From assembly GCA_028282885.1 (NCBI GenBank), contig JANQGX010000027.1, forward strand, positions 169,645-233,644: a stretch of 64,000 nt of DNA, in the 5' to 3' direction. The translations under genes were made by a program, and so were the position numbers. This DNA comes from SAR324 cluster bacterium (GTDB lineage: Bacteria > SAR324 > XYD2-FULL-50-16). This document shows, in pieces, positions 17,538 through 26,271 of this stretch (position 1 is its first letter; every line of letters begins with the position of its first letter). Under the pieces are notes generated by a model. That model made no database searches, was not told where the DNA came from, and saw only the letters and a program-made list of their open reading frames with translations.

Positions 17538-17867
17538 TCAGTGTGAAATTGTTTTGGAAAAAAGGTTGATGATGATAACACCCAGGATGATAAAAACAAT
17601 TCCGATAACAGCCGGTAAATCCGGTTGTTGATTATACATCAGGAAAGCCACGATGCTGATAAAAATAATGCCTACTCCCGACCAGATCGCGTATGTCACC
17701 CCAACGGGAAAGAATTTCAGTGTCAGGGAAAGGAAATAGAAACTAAATAGATAACCGACAACTACAATGAGAGAAGGCCACAGGCGGGTAAAACTATCCG
17801 AGGCTTTCAGGGCAGATGTCGCGATGACTTCAGTGACGATGGCAATTATCAGGTAGACATAGTGCAT
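17538..17867 (-). CDS. emrE: SMR family multidrug efflux protein (EmrE-like)
   Basis: 109 residues, four membrane helices. The proton/substrate-coupling glutamate lies in helix 1 (IVTEVIATSALK, Glu about residue 13), and YAIWSGVGIIFISI in helix 3 plus IINLFS at the end match EmrE closely, including the FTRLWPS loop. Small multidrug resistance proteins act as antiparallel dimers exchanging protons for cationic compounds, and EmrE-like members export quaternary ammonium drugs or osmolytes. GGAG is placed 7 bases before the ATG. Grouped with the cupin gene downstream, which may indicate a specific metabolite rather than drugs. Confidence 0.92.
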   Translation of the reverse strand: MHYVYLIIAIVTEVIATSALKASDSFTRLWPSLIVVVGYLFSFYFLSLTLKFFPVGVTYAIWSGVGIIFISIVAFLMYNQQPDLPAVIGIVFIILGVIIINLFSKTISH

Positions 17868-17891
17868 ATCTCATCTCCGTATACATCGGGA

Positions 17892-19175
17892 TTAATCCCT
17901 CGCTTCCGATTTCCGTGATTTCAACCCGAACGCACCCACTATCCCTATAATCAGTAAAGACGGCAGCAGGACACGCAGTTGCTGGGCGTTTCCCTGGTCA
18001 TACATCGGCAGTAACTTCATACAGAAGGCAAACAGGGCCGAGGTTCCGCAAGCTATGGATACCAGGTGAAATACCCTTATTCCTTTACCAAACATTCTTC
18101 TTAACCCTAGTGGAAAGAGCAATAGTGTGACCGGATTGAGCAATAGAATATTCTCGTTCCAATAGGTGTCCTGGTGTTGGGTAAAGAACATCATAATGAA
18201 CAGAATGGTGCCCAGCAGACCGAAAATTACGCCGAAAATCGAGATCAGAATAGGATACAGCTTTTGCAGGATATGCGTGTTCCTGAGATATGGGATCGCT
18301 GTCAGCACCAATAAAACCATCATTGTCATTCCAAATATCACCTCGCGTCGAAGCGTACTAACCTTGGTGGCATAACGGCCGAAATAGGGGATTCCCTGTC
18401 CTACATTTTGCTCGGTTCTTTTTTCAACCAACAGCTTCTGACCGTTTCCTGCTATCAGTGGATTATGAGCGGCTTCAACAATGGCCATCAGCCGATCCGG
18501 GAGAAACATACTGTCCCAATGCGTGATCGGCTGATCGATAAAATCATTTAAGAAAAAGAGCAGGGCAAAATCGACGACAGGGACCGGAGCCATCATGCGG
18601 TGAATCAGGTCCCGATAGGTCAGGTCGGAAGGTTGATCGGATTGTTTTTTCAGTTCGCCTTCCAAAGCATCATCAATAATATCACGAATGCGGGTGGAAC
18701 AGTTGTCCAGGAAATGGTTGTAATTATAGAACCGGTTTGTCGGTTTTAGCGCGTTGATCAACAGTTTATTGATTCTTTTTTTCTGTTGAGGATTTAACCG
18801 CAGGGTTTGAACTACAATATGCCGCTTTTCATTTCGATAAGGTGTCAGGGCGTCCTGCGATTCCAGAACAAAACTCCAGAACTGAAACCTCCCCAGGCCG
18901 TATTCAACAAAGTGCTGATAATCAAAATAGAAACCGCCGAAGTTAAACATGTGCCCCCGTCCGGTTTTCAGGTTTTTCACTTCAATGGCAGTATGACCGT
19001 ACCAAGCAAAGAGGCTTAAATGAGGAGAAAAGGTGTAGAGGTTGACTTCAATATTGTCCGCCGGATCAACGCTCTTATTCATGGTCTGGGCGGATGGTTG
19101 GAGTATAACTGCCAATAAGACAACAGGTAGAAAGACGGCAATACGGGAAAGTCGCTTATTGAGCTTTATCATCAT
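17892..19175 (-). CDS. DUF4105 (Lnb-like) membrane protein
   Basis: 427 residues. A hydrophobic N-terminus (residues 10-30) is followed by a periplasmic DUF4105 domain: NLYTFSPHLSLFAWYGHTAIEV (with the conserved His), FNFGGFYFDYQHFVEYGLG and NHFLDNCSTRIRD (conserved Cys), consistent with a papain-like/NlpC-like His-Cys pair. The C-terminal 150 residues hold about four or five membrane helices. In Bacteroides this family has been tied to lipoprotein N-acylation (Lnb); extension to this organism is inference. It sits 24 bases upstream of the SMR gene on the same strand. Confidence 0.8.
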   Translation of the reverse strand: MMIKLNKRLSRIAVFLPVVLLAVILQPSAQTMNKSVDPADNIEVNLYTFSPHLSLFAWYGHTAIEVKNLKTGRGHMFNFGGFYFDYQHFVEYGLGRFQFWSFVLESQDALTPYRNEKRHIVVQTLRLNPQQKKRINKLLINALKPTNRFYNYNHFLDNCSTRIRDIIDDALEGELKKQSDQPSDLTYRDLIHRMMAPVPVVDFALLFFLNDFIDQPITHWDSMFLPDRLMAIVEAAHNPLIAGNGQKLLVEKRTEQNVGQGIPYFGRYATKVSTLRREVIFGMTMMVLLVLTAIPYLRNTHILQKLYPILISIFGVIFGLLGTILFIMMFFTQHQDTYWNENILLLNPVTLLLFPLGLRRMFGKGIRVFHLVSIACGTSALFAFCMKLLPMYDQGNAQQLRVLLPSLLIIGIVGAFGLKSRKSEARD

Positions 19176-19356
19176 TCCGATTAAGTTCGACGGGATTAGA
19201 TGAGCAGTTTCGAGTAAACCCCTGCTTATTTCTTATGTTTATAACGGAACTGCCAGGCACAGCCACCCAAACCCCCGTAACTTTCCGGGCAGAACCAGGG
19301 GATTGGGTAAATTCCTAAAGACTCAGAATGGACCTGCGGTCAAAAGATGTCAATCA

Positions 19357-20682
19357 TTAGAGCAGGTCACTGGCCAGTTCGGCTAATTCCGAGCGTTCTC
19401 CTTTTTCCAGATTGATATGGGCATATAGTTTTTGCCCTTTCATTTTTTCAATCAGGTAGCTTAACCCGTTGGAATGACTGTCCAGATAAGGATGGTCGAT
19501 TTGAAATATATCGCCGGTAAAAACGATTTTTGTGCCTTCGCCTGCCCGGGTAATAATGGTTTTGACCTCGTGGGGAGTCAGATTTTGAGCCTCATCCACA
19601 ATAAAGAAAATTTTCACCAGGGATCTTCCCCTAATGTAGGAAAGAGGTGAAATAACGAGTTTTTCCTCTTCCAGCATTTCCCGGACACCCTTGGCTTTGC
19701 TTGCCTTCTCCTCGTTCAGTTGTAGAACGCCGAGATTGTCGTAAAGCGGATTCATGTACGGATCCAGCTTGGACTGAATATCTCCGGGCAGATAACCGAT
19801 ATCCTTGTTGCTGAGCGGTACAATGGGACGGGCCATGAAGATCTGACGGTAGTTCTTTCTTTCCTGAAGAGCTGCTGCCAGTGCCAGGAGAGTCTTGCCG
19901 GTGCCCGCCTTTCCCGAGATGGATACCAGTTGAATGTCTCTGTTCAGCAGGGCATCCAGCGCGAAGGTCTGCTCGGCATTGCGGGGTTTGATTTTATAAG
20001 CTGCGGATTTTTCGACTCGCCTGATCTGTCCGGCTGCGTTTTCAAATACGGCGAGAGCTGATTGAGTGCCATTTCGCAAAACCATGTACTCGTTGGAGTA
20101 CAGTTCCTTGCCTTCAGGTATTTCATCCACATCAAAACAGGCCTGGCAATTGAACAGCCTGTCGAATTGATCACGGCTCACGTTTTCGACAACCCTGTGC
20201 CCCCTGTACAGGGTCTTGATATCGCGTACCTGGTCATTCTTGTAATTCTCAGCAGTCAGGCCAATGGATTTGGCCTTCATCCTCAGATTGACGTCCTTGG
20301 TAACCAGCACAACATTTCTGGCTTTTTTGGTTTTGGACAGGTGGTAGGCAATGTTGAGGATTCGATGATCGGTTTTGTTCAGCGAAAAGCTCTTTTCGAT
20401 GTCTTTGTGAACCTCCTTGTCAAGTGAAATGGAAATTTTTCCCAGGCTGGGACCGATTTTAAGACCTCCGTTAAACAGTTTATCACTGCTTAAGGCATCC
20501 ATGGCCCTGGCAAACTCCCTGGCATGAAAATTAACGGATTCATTTCCTTTTTTGAATTGATCCAGCTCTTCCAGTACAGGAATGGGAACGGAAATGTCAG
20601 CGGTTCCAAATTGATTGATACAATTGCTGTCGTGCAAAATCACATTTGTATCCAATACCATCAGACTTTTCTTTTTTGGCAT
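19357..20682 (-). CDS. PIN-PhoH fusion ATPase/ribonuclease
   Basis: 441 residues with an N-terminal PIN nuclease domain (LMVLDTNVILHDSN with the first catalytic Asp, then LVTKDVNLRMKA) and a C-terminal PhoH NTPase domain (Walker A GKAGTGKTLLALAAAL near residue 258; Walker B FFIVDEAQNLTPHE; FTGDIFQID). This is the YlaK/PhoH2 arrangement; PhoH2 proteins are reported to be RNA helicase-nucleases. Start ATG is preceded by GGATGA. Stand-alone gene, about 180 bases upstream of nothing co-directional but the DUF4105 gene lies further back on the other side of its stop? No: it precedes DUF4105 on the same strand with 181 bases between them, so separate transcripts are likely. Confidence 0.93.
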   Translation of the reverse strand: MPKKKSLMVLDTNVILHDSNCINQFGTADISVPIPVLEELDQFKKGNESVNFHAREFARAMDALSSDKLFNGGLKIGPSLGKISISLDKEVHKDIEKSFSLNKTDHRILNIAYHLSKTKKARNVVLVTKDVNLRMKAKSIGLTAENYKNDQVRDIKTLYRGHRVVENVSRDQFDRLFNCQACFDVDEIPEGKELYSNEYMVLRNGTQSALAVFENAAGQIRRVEKSAAYKIKPRNAEQTFALDALLNRDIQLVSISGKAGTGKTLLALAAALQERKNYRQIFMARPIVPLSNKDIGYLPGDIQSKLDPYMNPLYDNLGVLQLNEEKASKAKGVREMLEEEKLVISPLSYIRGRSLVKIFFIVDEAQNLTPHEVKTIITRAGEGTKIVFTGDIFQIDHPYLDSHSNGLSYLIEKMKGQKLYAHINLEKGERSELAELASDLL

Positions 20683-21410
20683 AATTCATCCAATATCCGG
20701 GTTAATGAATAAAAACCAATGGAAAAAAAGAGAAGTGCGCGCCCTGCGTCTGCAGGCATCTGATTTGAGGAGACAAGGACCGAAACTGGTTTTGGCATAA
20801 TCCCTTCAGGTTGGATAGTTCAACTCCGATTGGTGTGAACGATAACCAGCCCCGGGTATATACGGCAGAACGATCTTGTGATGAGGAAGAAATGCAGACG
20901 GGTAAAGGGTGTTGAACGGATAAAGCGGTTGAAGGAGGGTGGGATAAAGGTTTATCGTCATCATCTTCACATTCGTTATTAGAAATTTCCTACGAATGCC
21001 TAACACCTACCAGCTCTAGGTTAGGGTTTTATTACGATGTGACAAGATCTTAGTTGATCCGGATAGAAATAGCCAGTCTTTGATAAAAAAAAATGTAATT
21101 ACCACCCACCAAGAGCGGAAAAAGGACCGGGATTAACAGAAATGTTTTGACATCCGTGTTGTAACCTGGCGTGAAAATAAGACATCAGCTCAATACAGAC
21201 GATCACTGCCCTGCCAATTCCATTCTTTACAATATTCCATCCCCATAATATATTTTAAACTATAGAAGAGAATCCTCCGTCAGCAGCCTTATCCGTTTTG
21301 TAAGTGTCGGGAATTGAAGACTGATTAATCCTGGGGGAGATAAGCATTTCCAAAAACCAGCGTTTATACGCTGTTCGTTTCATTCAACTCTCTATTTGCA
21401 GGGAGCGACT
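20683..21410. other. 700-base intergenic region, phoH to radical SAM gene
   Basis: Divergent promoter region without a convincing gene; the 66-codon minus-strand frame at 20806-21006 lacks a ribosome site and any recognisable protein. CCTAAC and GTTAGG (about 20999-21026) can form a hairpin followed by GGTTTTATT on the plus strand, like a terminator without an obvious upstream gene. A consensus-like promoter for the downstream gene is at 21226-21254. A small RNA here is possible but unsupported. Confidence 0.4.
21226..21254 (+). promoter_or_regulatory. Sigma-70-type promoter for the KamA-like/DGQHR gene pair
   Basis: TTTACA (21226-21231), 17-bp spacer, TATATT (21249-21254); each hexamer matches consensus at 5 of 6 positions. 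It predicts a leader of about 150 nt before the ATG at 21411. Confidence 0.6.
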
Positions 21411-23609
21411 ATGCTGACATTGAAAGAGCTGGAAAAAATTAACATTGACAAGAAATCCCATCGACTTCTCCAACAGTTACTGGATGAGAATCCCCGGTTA
21501 AAGGAAATACTGGATGCCTCCTCAACGTCTCAGGATTTTTTAACAGCGGTGAAAAGCTGGGTTCTTGAGTATCTGGAGAGCAACAGCGTCGTTGCAGACT
21601 ACTATAAGAGTGAAACGACCAGCAGGGAGGATTTTGAACGGCTGGACTGGTCGGATCTGGCGGCGATCAGGCTTCTGGATTATGTGGATAGCGCCGGTAA
21701 GCAGATTGAGGATTTGAATCGCAGGGGTGAAATCATCGAAGTGAATCCCCTGGGTATCCTCTGGCTTGCCAGGAAAACGGGGACGGGTGGCGGAAAACCC
21801 GACTTCTTCACCGATATGATTCACCTCTTTCGTCAATTCTCCGGTGCTTCAAAGTTGACCCTGCCAACTGCTGAAACCGTCGTTGAATGGATGGATCGCT
21901 ATCCGGACGGTCTTGATCCGAGAATGGTGGAATTAAGGGAGGAAAATCGAGACAGGGTTTTAAAGTGCATTATCGATAGGATTGACAATGGAGAGATCCA
22001 AAGTGAGAAATATGTTTTTGCTCCCGGCCTTTCCGCCGAAGATAAAATGGCAAAAGCGCTTGAATGGTGGCAGGATCGCTCTTTTCATTTCCGCTTTGCA
22101 GCCCGGAAGGCGGATTTTCTGAACAAGCTGTTGGGCAATTCCCTGGATCCGGAAACCATGAAGGTGCTCCATGAAGCTGAAGAGGCAGGGATCCCTTTTT
22201 TCGTTAATCCCTATTATGTTTCCCTGCTCAACGTCCGCACCCCGGATTTCGCCCAGGGGGCAGATCTAGCTATACGGGATTATGTGATCTACAGCCGCCA
22301 ACTGGTAGAGGAGTTTGGGAAGATTGCCGCCTGGGAGAAAGAGGATATTGTTGAACCGGGTAAACCCAATGCGGCAGGATGGTTACTCCCCTCGCATAAT
22401 ATTCATCGCCGTTATCCCGATGTTGCTATCCTGATTCCCGAAACCGCCGGTCGAGCCTGCGGCGGATTGTGTGCCTCCTGTCAGCGTATGTACGGATTTC
22501 AGGACGGGGAACTCAATTTTGACCTGAACAAATTGAAGGCCAAAACCAGTTGGAAGGATAAATTGAAGGAGTTGATGACTTACTTCGAAAAGGATTCTCA
22601 ACTGAGGGACATTCTGATCACGGGTGGTGATGCCCTGATGAGTTCCGACAAATCCCTGAAACAGATCCTGGACGCGGTTTATGAATGTGCCAACAATAAA
22701 ATCGAAGCCAACAAGCAGAGAGCTGAAGGCGAAAAATATGCTGAAATGCTTCGTGTAAGACTGGGTACAAGGTTACCCGTATACCTCCCCCAGCGGGTGA
22801 CTCCCGAACTGGTTCAGATTCTCGCTGATTTTAAAGCCAGAGCATCAGCAATTGGCGTCAAACAGTTTGTGATCCAGACCCATTTTGAATCGCCGTTGGA
22901 GATTACTGTTGAGGCGGAAAAGGCTGTTAACGATTTGGTCTCAGCAGGATGGACGGTTACCAACCAGTTGGTTTTCACCGCTTCTGCTTCGCGCAGGGGA
23001 CATACCGCCAAACTGAGAAAATCGCTCAATGATATCGGTGTTCTGACTTATTATACCTTCTCAGTTAAGGGATATATGGAAAACTATCACGGTTTTGCCA
23101 CCAATGAACGGGCCATGCAGGAACAGATGGAGGAAAAGGTCATAGGATTAATCCCGGAGAAATTTCATGGTGATGTTAGACAGTTTCCAATCCAGGCCGA
23201 AAACATGGTTCAGAATATCAACAAGCTGAGAAGAGAGGCGGATATCCCGTTTTTGGCAACAGACCGCAATGTCCTCAACCTGCCCGGAATCGGTAAAAGC
23301 CTGACTTACAGGGTAATCGGATTGACCTATGACGGTAGACGGATATTGGAGTTCGATCACGATGCAACGCGAACCCACAGTCCGATACTTGAAAAGATGG
23401 GGAAAATCTTCATCATCGAATCAAAAAGCATTCAGCAGTATCTGGATCAACTTGAGGAGATGGGCGAAGACATCGGGGAGTATCTTGATGTATTCGGTTA
23501 CTCGATTGGAGAGACCGAACCCAGAATGCCTATTTACGAATACCCGGATTATGACTTCGGGATAACGGACGAAGTTACCAATCTGGATATCAGCGATACC
23601 TGGAAATGA
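21411..23609 (+). CDS. Long KamA-family radical SAM protein (lysine 2,3-aminomutase-like)
   Basis: About 732 residues, nearly twice the 400-470 of lysine or glutamate 2,3-aminomutase. ATG at 21411 is chosen because AGGGAG lies 5 bases upstream; the frame extends 5 codons to a TTG. Residues 1-340 match no family I recognise. The radical SAM cysteines are C350, C354, C357 (CGGLCASC), followed by the SAM-site LITGGDALMS. Further KamA features are LRVRLGTRLPVYLPQRVTPEL, FVIQTHFESPLEIT and LPGIGKS near residue 629, where canonical KamA has PGGGGK with the PLP lysine; a lysine is kept but the glycine run is not. A PLP- and SAM-dependent amino-group shift is plausible, substrate unknown. Its stop overlaps the next start (ATGA), so the two are translationally coupled. 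Confidence 0.85.
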   Translation: MLTLKELEKINIDKKSHRLLQQLLDENPRLKEILDASSTSQDFLTAVKSWVLEYLESNSVVADYYKSETTSREDFERLDWSDLAAIRLLDYVDSAGKQIEDLNRRGEIIEVNPLGILWLARKTGTGGGKPDFFTDMIHLFRQFSGASKLTLPTAETVVEWMDRYPDGLDPRMVELREENRDRVLKCIIDRIDNGEIQSEKYVFAPGLSAEDKMAKALEWWQDRSFHFRFAARKADFLNKLLGNSLDPETMKVLHEAEEAGIPFFVNPYYVSLLNVRTPDFAQGADLAIRDYVIYSRQLVEEFGKIAAWEKEDIVEPGKPNAAGWLLPSHNIHRRYPDVAILIPETAGRACGGLCASCQRMYGFQDGELNFDLNKLKAKTSWKDKLKELMTYFEKDSQLRDILITGGDALMSSDKSLKQILDAVYECANNKIEANKQRAEGEKYAEMLRVRLGTRLPVYLPQRVTPELVQILADFKARASAIGVKQFVIQTHFESPLEITVEAEKAVNDLVSAGWTVTNQLVFTASASRRGHTAKLRKSLNDIGVLTYYTFSVKGYMENYHGFATNERAMQEQMEEKVIGLIPEKFHGDVRQFPIQAENMVQNINKLRREADIPFLATDRNVLNLPGIGKSLTYRVIGLTYDGRRILEFDHDATRTHSPILEKMGKIFIIESKSIQQYLDQLEEMGEDIGEYLDVFGYSIGETEPRMPIYEYPDYDFGITDEVTNLDISDTWK

Positions 23610-24721
23610 CATTGGTCATACAAGGAATTGCAAGGGATCTGCGCTGTGATACCTGGGTGGTTTACGGCCAGATCCCTGTCTCCGACTATCTCGACCTGGT
23701 TGGCGAGTCCTTTTACCGGGTCGAGGTTCAGCGAAAAAGACAACAACATCCCGCCTATACCAGGTTGAGAGCAGATCTTGCCGATGGTGCGTTGATCCCT
23801 GCCATAACCCTTGCCGTCGATCCCCAATCCGTTCCGGAACTGATCCATTTTATCAAAAAAGATGATCTACTTGGGCTTGCCGCTGCCCTGATGACCACCT
23901 ATGAGGTTTTTATTCTGGACGGGTTGCAACGGACCTTTATTCTTAAAGATCTGCAAATCGATGGGCATGTCTTTAAAACAGGACAGACAATTCACCTGGA
24001 AATCTGGCTGGAGAAATCCGTTCAGAATTTTATTTACCGGGTTCTGATCCTGAATGCAGGACAGAAACCGATGTCTGCCAGACATCAGGTAAAACTGATT
24101 TTTATGACCATCAGGAGCAGCCTGGAAAGTGAGATCGAAGGGCTAAAAATACTGCCCAGCGGTAAAGAGAGGAACGTGCCCGGAGAGTACTCAATTGATC
24201 GAATGATAGTGGCTTACCTGAGCTTTTTCATGAAAACGCCGGAGATTTCCGATGGCAACCTCACTGGTAGAGGTTTAATCAAGGAGGATCTCTTTAATTC
24301 TGACATGCTGAAGATTGGAACAAAGTTCACTCATTTCAGAAACTGTCTGGAGAGATATGCAAAAATCGATCACCTGGCCTTAAGGATTTATGAAAACCGG
24401 TCCTGGTCGCTACTCCCCGATGTTACCAAATTGATGGGGAGCGGCTCCATGCTCAGCGCGTATTTTGCTGCTACCGGAAGGGTTCTGATCGATGCTGATG
24501 AGGGAAATGAGATTGATGCGGCTTTTGACCTCTTGATCAGGGATCTGTCTGAATCCGGGAAGGGGGACGATCCGCTGGGTCTGGCCCAACTGGATGAAGA
24601 ACTGGCAGCCATTCTTCCCCACAGGCACAATGTGGGATACGAAACCCGAATGAAGATGGTTTCGGGCTTTGAGCGTTATTTTCATCAAGGGGGCAAAATG
24701 CGTCTCCCCGGTTGCTGGTGA
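23606..24721 (+). CDS. DGQHR-like (DndB-like) domain protein
   Basis: 371 residues overlapping the KamA-like gene by 4 bases. Features recall the DGQHR domain of DndB and related defence proteins: VQRKRQQHPAYTRL (residues 41-54, like the QR...R motif), FILDGLQRTFIL (103-114, DGQHR-like, His replaced by Arg-shifted LQR) and LILNAGQKPMSARHQVKLIF (147-166, matching the N-T/A-G-x-x-x-S motif shared by DGQHR and DUF262 proteins). The C-terminal half has no motif that I know. Homologues bind DNA or nucleotides in phosphorothioate and related systems; pairing with a radical SAM aminomutase is not a combination I know. The identification is by motif only and moderate. Confidence 0.65.
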   Translation: MTLVIQGIARDLRCDTWVVYGQIPVSDYLDLVGESFYRVEVQRKRQQHPAYTRLRADLADGALIPAITLAVDPQSVPELIHFIKKDDLLGLAAALMTTYEVFILDGLQRTFILKDLQIDGHVFKTGQTIHLEIWLEKSVQNFIYRVLILNAGQKPMSARHQVKLIFMTIRSSLESEIEGLKILPSGKERNVPGEYSIDRMIVAYLSFFMKTPEISDGNLTGRGLIKEDLFNSDMLKIGTKFTHFRNCLERYAKIDHLALRIYENRSWSLLPDVTKLMGSGSMLSAYFAATGRVLIDADEGNEIDAAFDLLIRDLSESGKGDDPLGLAQLDEELAAILPHRHNVGYETRMKMVSGFERYFHQGGKMRLPGCW

Positions 24722-24725
24722 AGGC

Positions 24726-26126
24726 TTAGGGTTTGATGTCTCTCACCTGAATAGAGGGAACCAGGTTCCCTTTGGTCATGATCTCATGGATGACAACAAT
24801 CTGGTCTTCATCATCAAACTCCCTGGTCTCCCTCAAAACCTCCAAAGCGCTTTGCACCGTCTCTTCGAAATCGTCGTGAAACTTGATCAGAAAAGGGAAG
24901 ACAGAACGATACATCATAAGCGTTTTCCTGGTCTTACCTGAATCGGTGAATGCATAGATCTTGATATTGGTGGGTCTAAAACTGGATACCGTAATCGCCG
25001 ACTGCCCACTTTGGGTGAAAACCATTATCCCTTTCAGTTTGAGATCGTTTACCAGTTGAATAGCAGCGGCTGCAATATGCTGAAAACTGCTCTCTTTAAT
25101 CATCTCTTTTACAAACCGGGCGCCGGGGTGCTGTTCGGCTTTCCTGGCAGTTCGCACCATATGTTCCACGGCGCGTACGGGGTATTTTCCACCGGCTGTC
25201 TCGCCGGACAGCATGATCGCATCAGCCTCCTCAAAAACAGCATTGGCAATATCCGTAACTTCAGCCCTGGTGGGAATTGGGTTTTCGATCATGGATTCCA
25301 GAAGATGGGTGGCGATGATCAAACCTTTTCCGTGTACGGCGCATAAATGTGCTATACCCCTCTGAATGGCCGGCAGGTCTTCCATGTCGATCTCTATTCC
25401 CAGGTCTCCGCGCGCAACCATGATGCCGTCCACTTCACGGATGATTTCATCCAGGTTATTGACACCTTCATAGTTTTCGATTTTAGCGATGATTTTGATT
25501 TTGTTTCCGTTCTCTCCGAGGAGCTTTTTTAACTCAAAGGCAGCATTCTTATCCCTGACAAAGGACAGGGCGATGTAATCGATGTCTTTTTCCATCCCAT
25601 AAAGGATATCCGATTTGTCCTTTTCGGTTATCGCAGGAATATCAACATGAATCCCGGGAAGATTGACATGTCGTCTGCCCTTAATATGGCCTCCATCCAT
25701 GATCAGACAGTTCAGATGACCCGCTCCTTTTTCCATTACCTTAAGATTGACCAGCCCGCTGTCGACTGTGACTTTGTCTCCAGCGTTCACGGTTTCGATC
25801 AGTTGGGGATAGTTGATATAGAGGCTTCCATCAGCCTTCTCGGGCGAAGGCGGTACCTCGATTCTGATCTGATCCCCTTCTACCAGGTCCAGCTCCGATG
25901 AACCGGTTCTGATTTCCGGACCCTGGGTGTCCAGTAAAAGCCCAACAGGAAAAGGTACTTCCCGATTCAGGCGATTGATCATTTCTATGACCTCGGAATG
26001 GCTCTTATGACTTCCGTGGGACATATTCAAACGGACAATAGTCATCCCGGCGTCATACATCTTTTGCAGTGTTTCATAATCGTTGCTTGCCGGTCCGATG
26101 GTACAGATAATCCTGGTGTTGATCAT
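24726..26126 (-). CDS. pyk: Pyruvate kinase
   Basis: Phosphoenolpyruvate + ADP to pyruvate + ATP, the last step of glycolysis. 466 residues, the normal tetramer subunit. Visible motifs: TIGPASNDYETLQKM at the start, VRLNMSHGSHKSH (K+/phosphate-binding Arg, Asn, Ser), LLDTQGPEIRTG, IAKIENYEGV (catalytic Lys and Glu), DGIMVARGDLGIEI and MLSGETAGGKYPVRAVEHM. GGAG precedes the ATG by 6 bases. Monocistronic by position: convergent on the DGQHR-like gene with only 4 bases between the stops and 145 bases from potC. Confidence 0.97.
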   Translation of the reverse strand: MINTRIICTIGPASNDYETLQKMYDAGMTIVRLNMSHGSHKSHSEVIEMINRLNREVPFPVGLLLDTQGPEIRTGSSELDLVEGDQIRIEVPPSPEKADGSLYINYPQLIETVNAGDKVTVDSGLVNLKVMEKGAGHLNCLIMDGGHIKGRRHVNLPGIHVDIPAITEKDKSDILYGMEKDIDYIALSFVRDKNAAFELKKLLGENGNKIKIIAKIENYEGVNNLDEIIREVDGIMVARGDLGIEIDMEDLPAIQRGIAHLCAVHGKGLIIATHLLESMIENPIPTRAEVTDIANAVFEEADAIMLSGETAGGKYPVRAVEHMVRTARKAEQHPGARFVKEMIKESSFQHIAAAAIQLVNDLKLKGIMVFTQSGQSAITVSSFRPTNIKIYAFTDSGKTRKTLMMYRSVFPFLIKFHDDFEETVQSALEVLRETREFDDEDQIVVIHEIMTKGNLVPSIQVRDIKP

Positions 26127-26271
26127 TCTCTTCTCCAGTTTGACTTTACCGCCATCTTAAAAGATATATTTTTTCGTCCTATAGTACACATCCGGGAGCC
26201 CATGTTCAACTGCCCGGAATTTTTGATTCAAGAAGATGAGGGATGGTTTGTCTTTTTTGCAACTCTCCGAG

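Noticed and set aside
20806..21006. 66-codon minus-strand frame in the phoH-radical SAM gap
   Set aside because: No ribosome site, no recognised sequence, and unusual composition.
21149..21180. TTGACA near 21149 as a second promoter for the radical SAM gene
   Set aside because: The sequence 17 bp downstream (CGTGAA) is not a -10; the site at 21226 is better.
21411..23609. Call as plain lysine 2,3-aminomutase (kamA)
   Set aside because: The length, unknown N-terminal half and altered PLP loop make a specific substrate unsupported; only the family is given.
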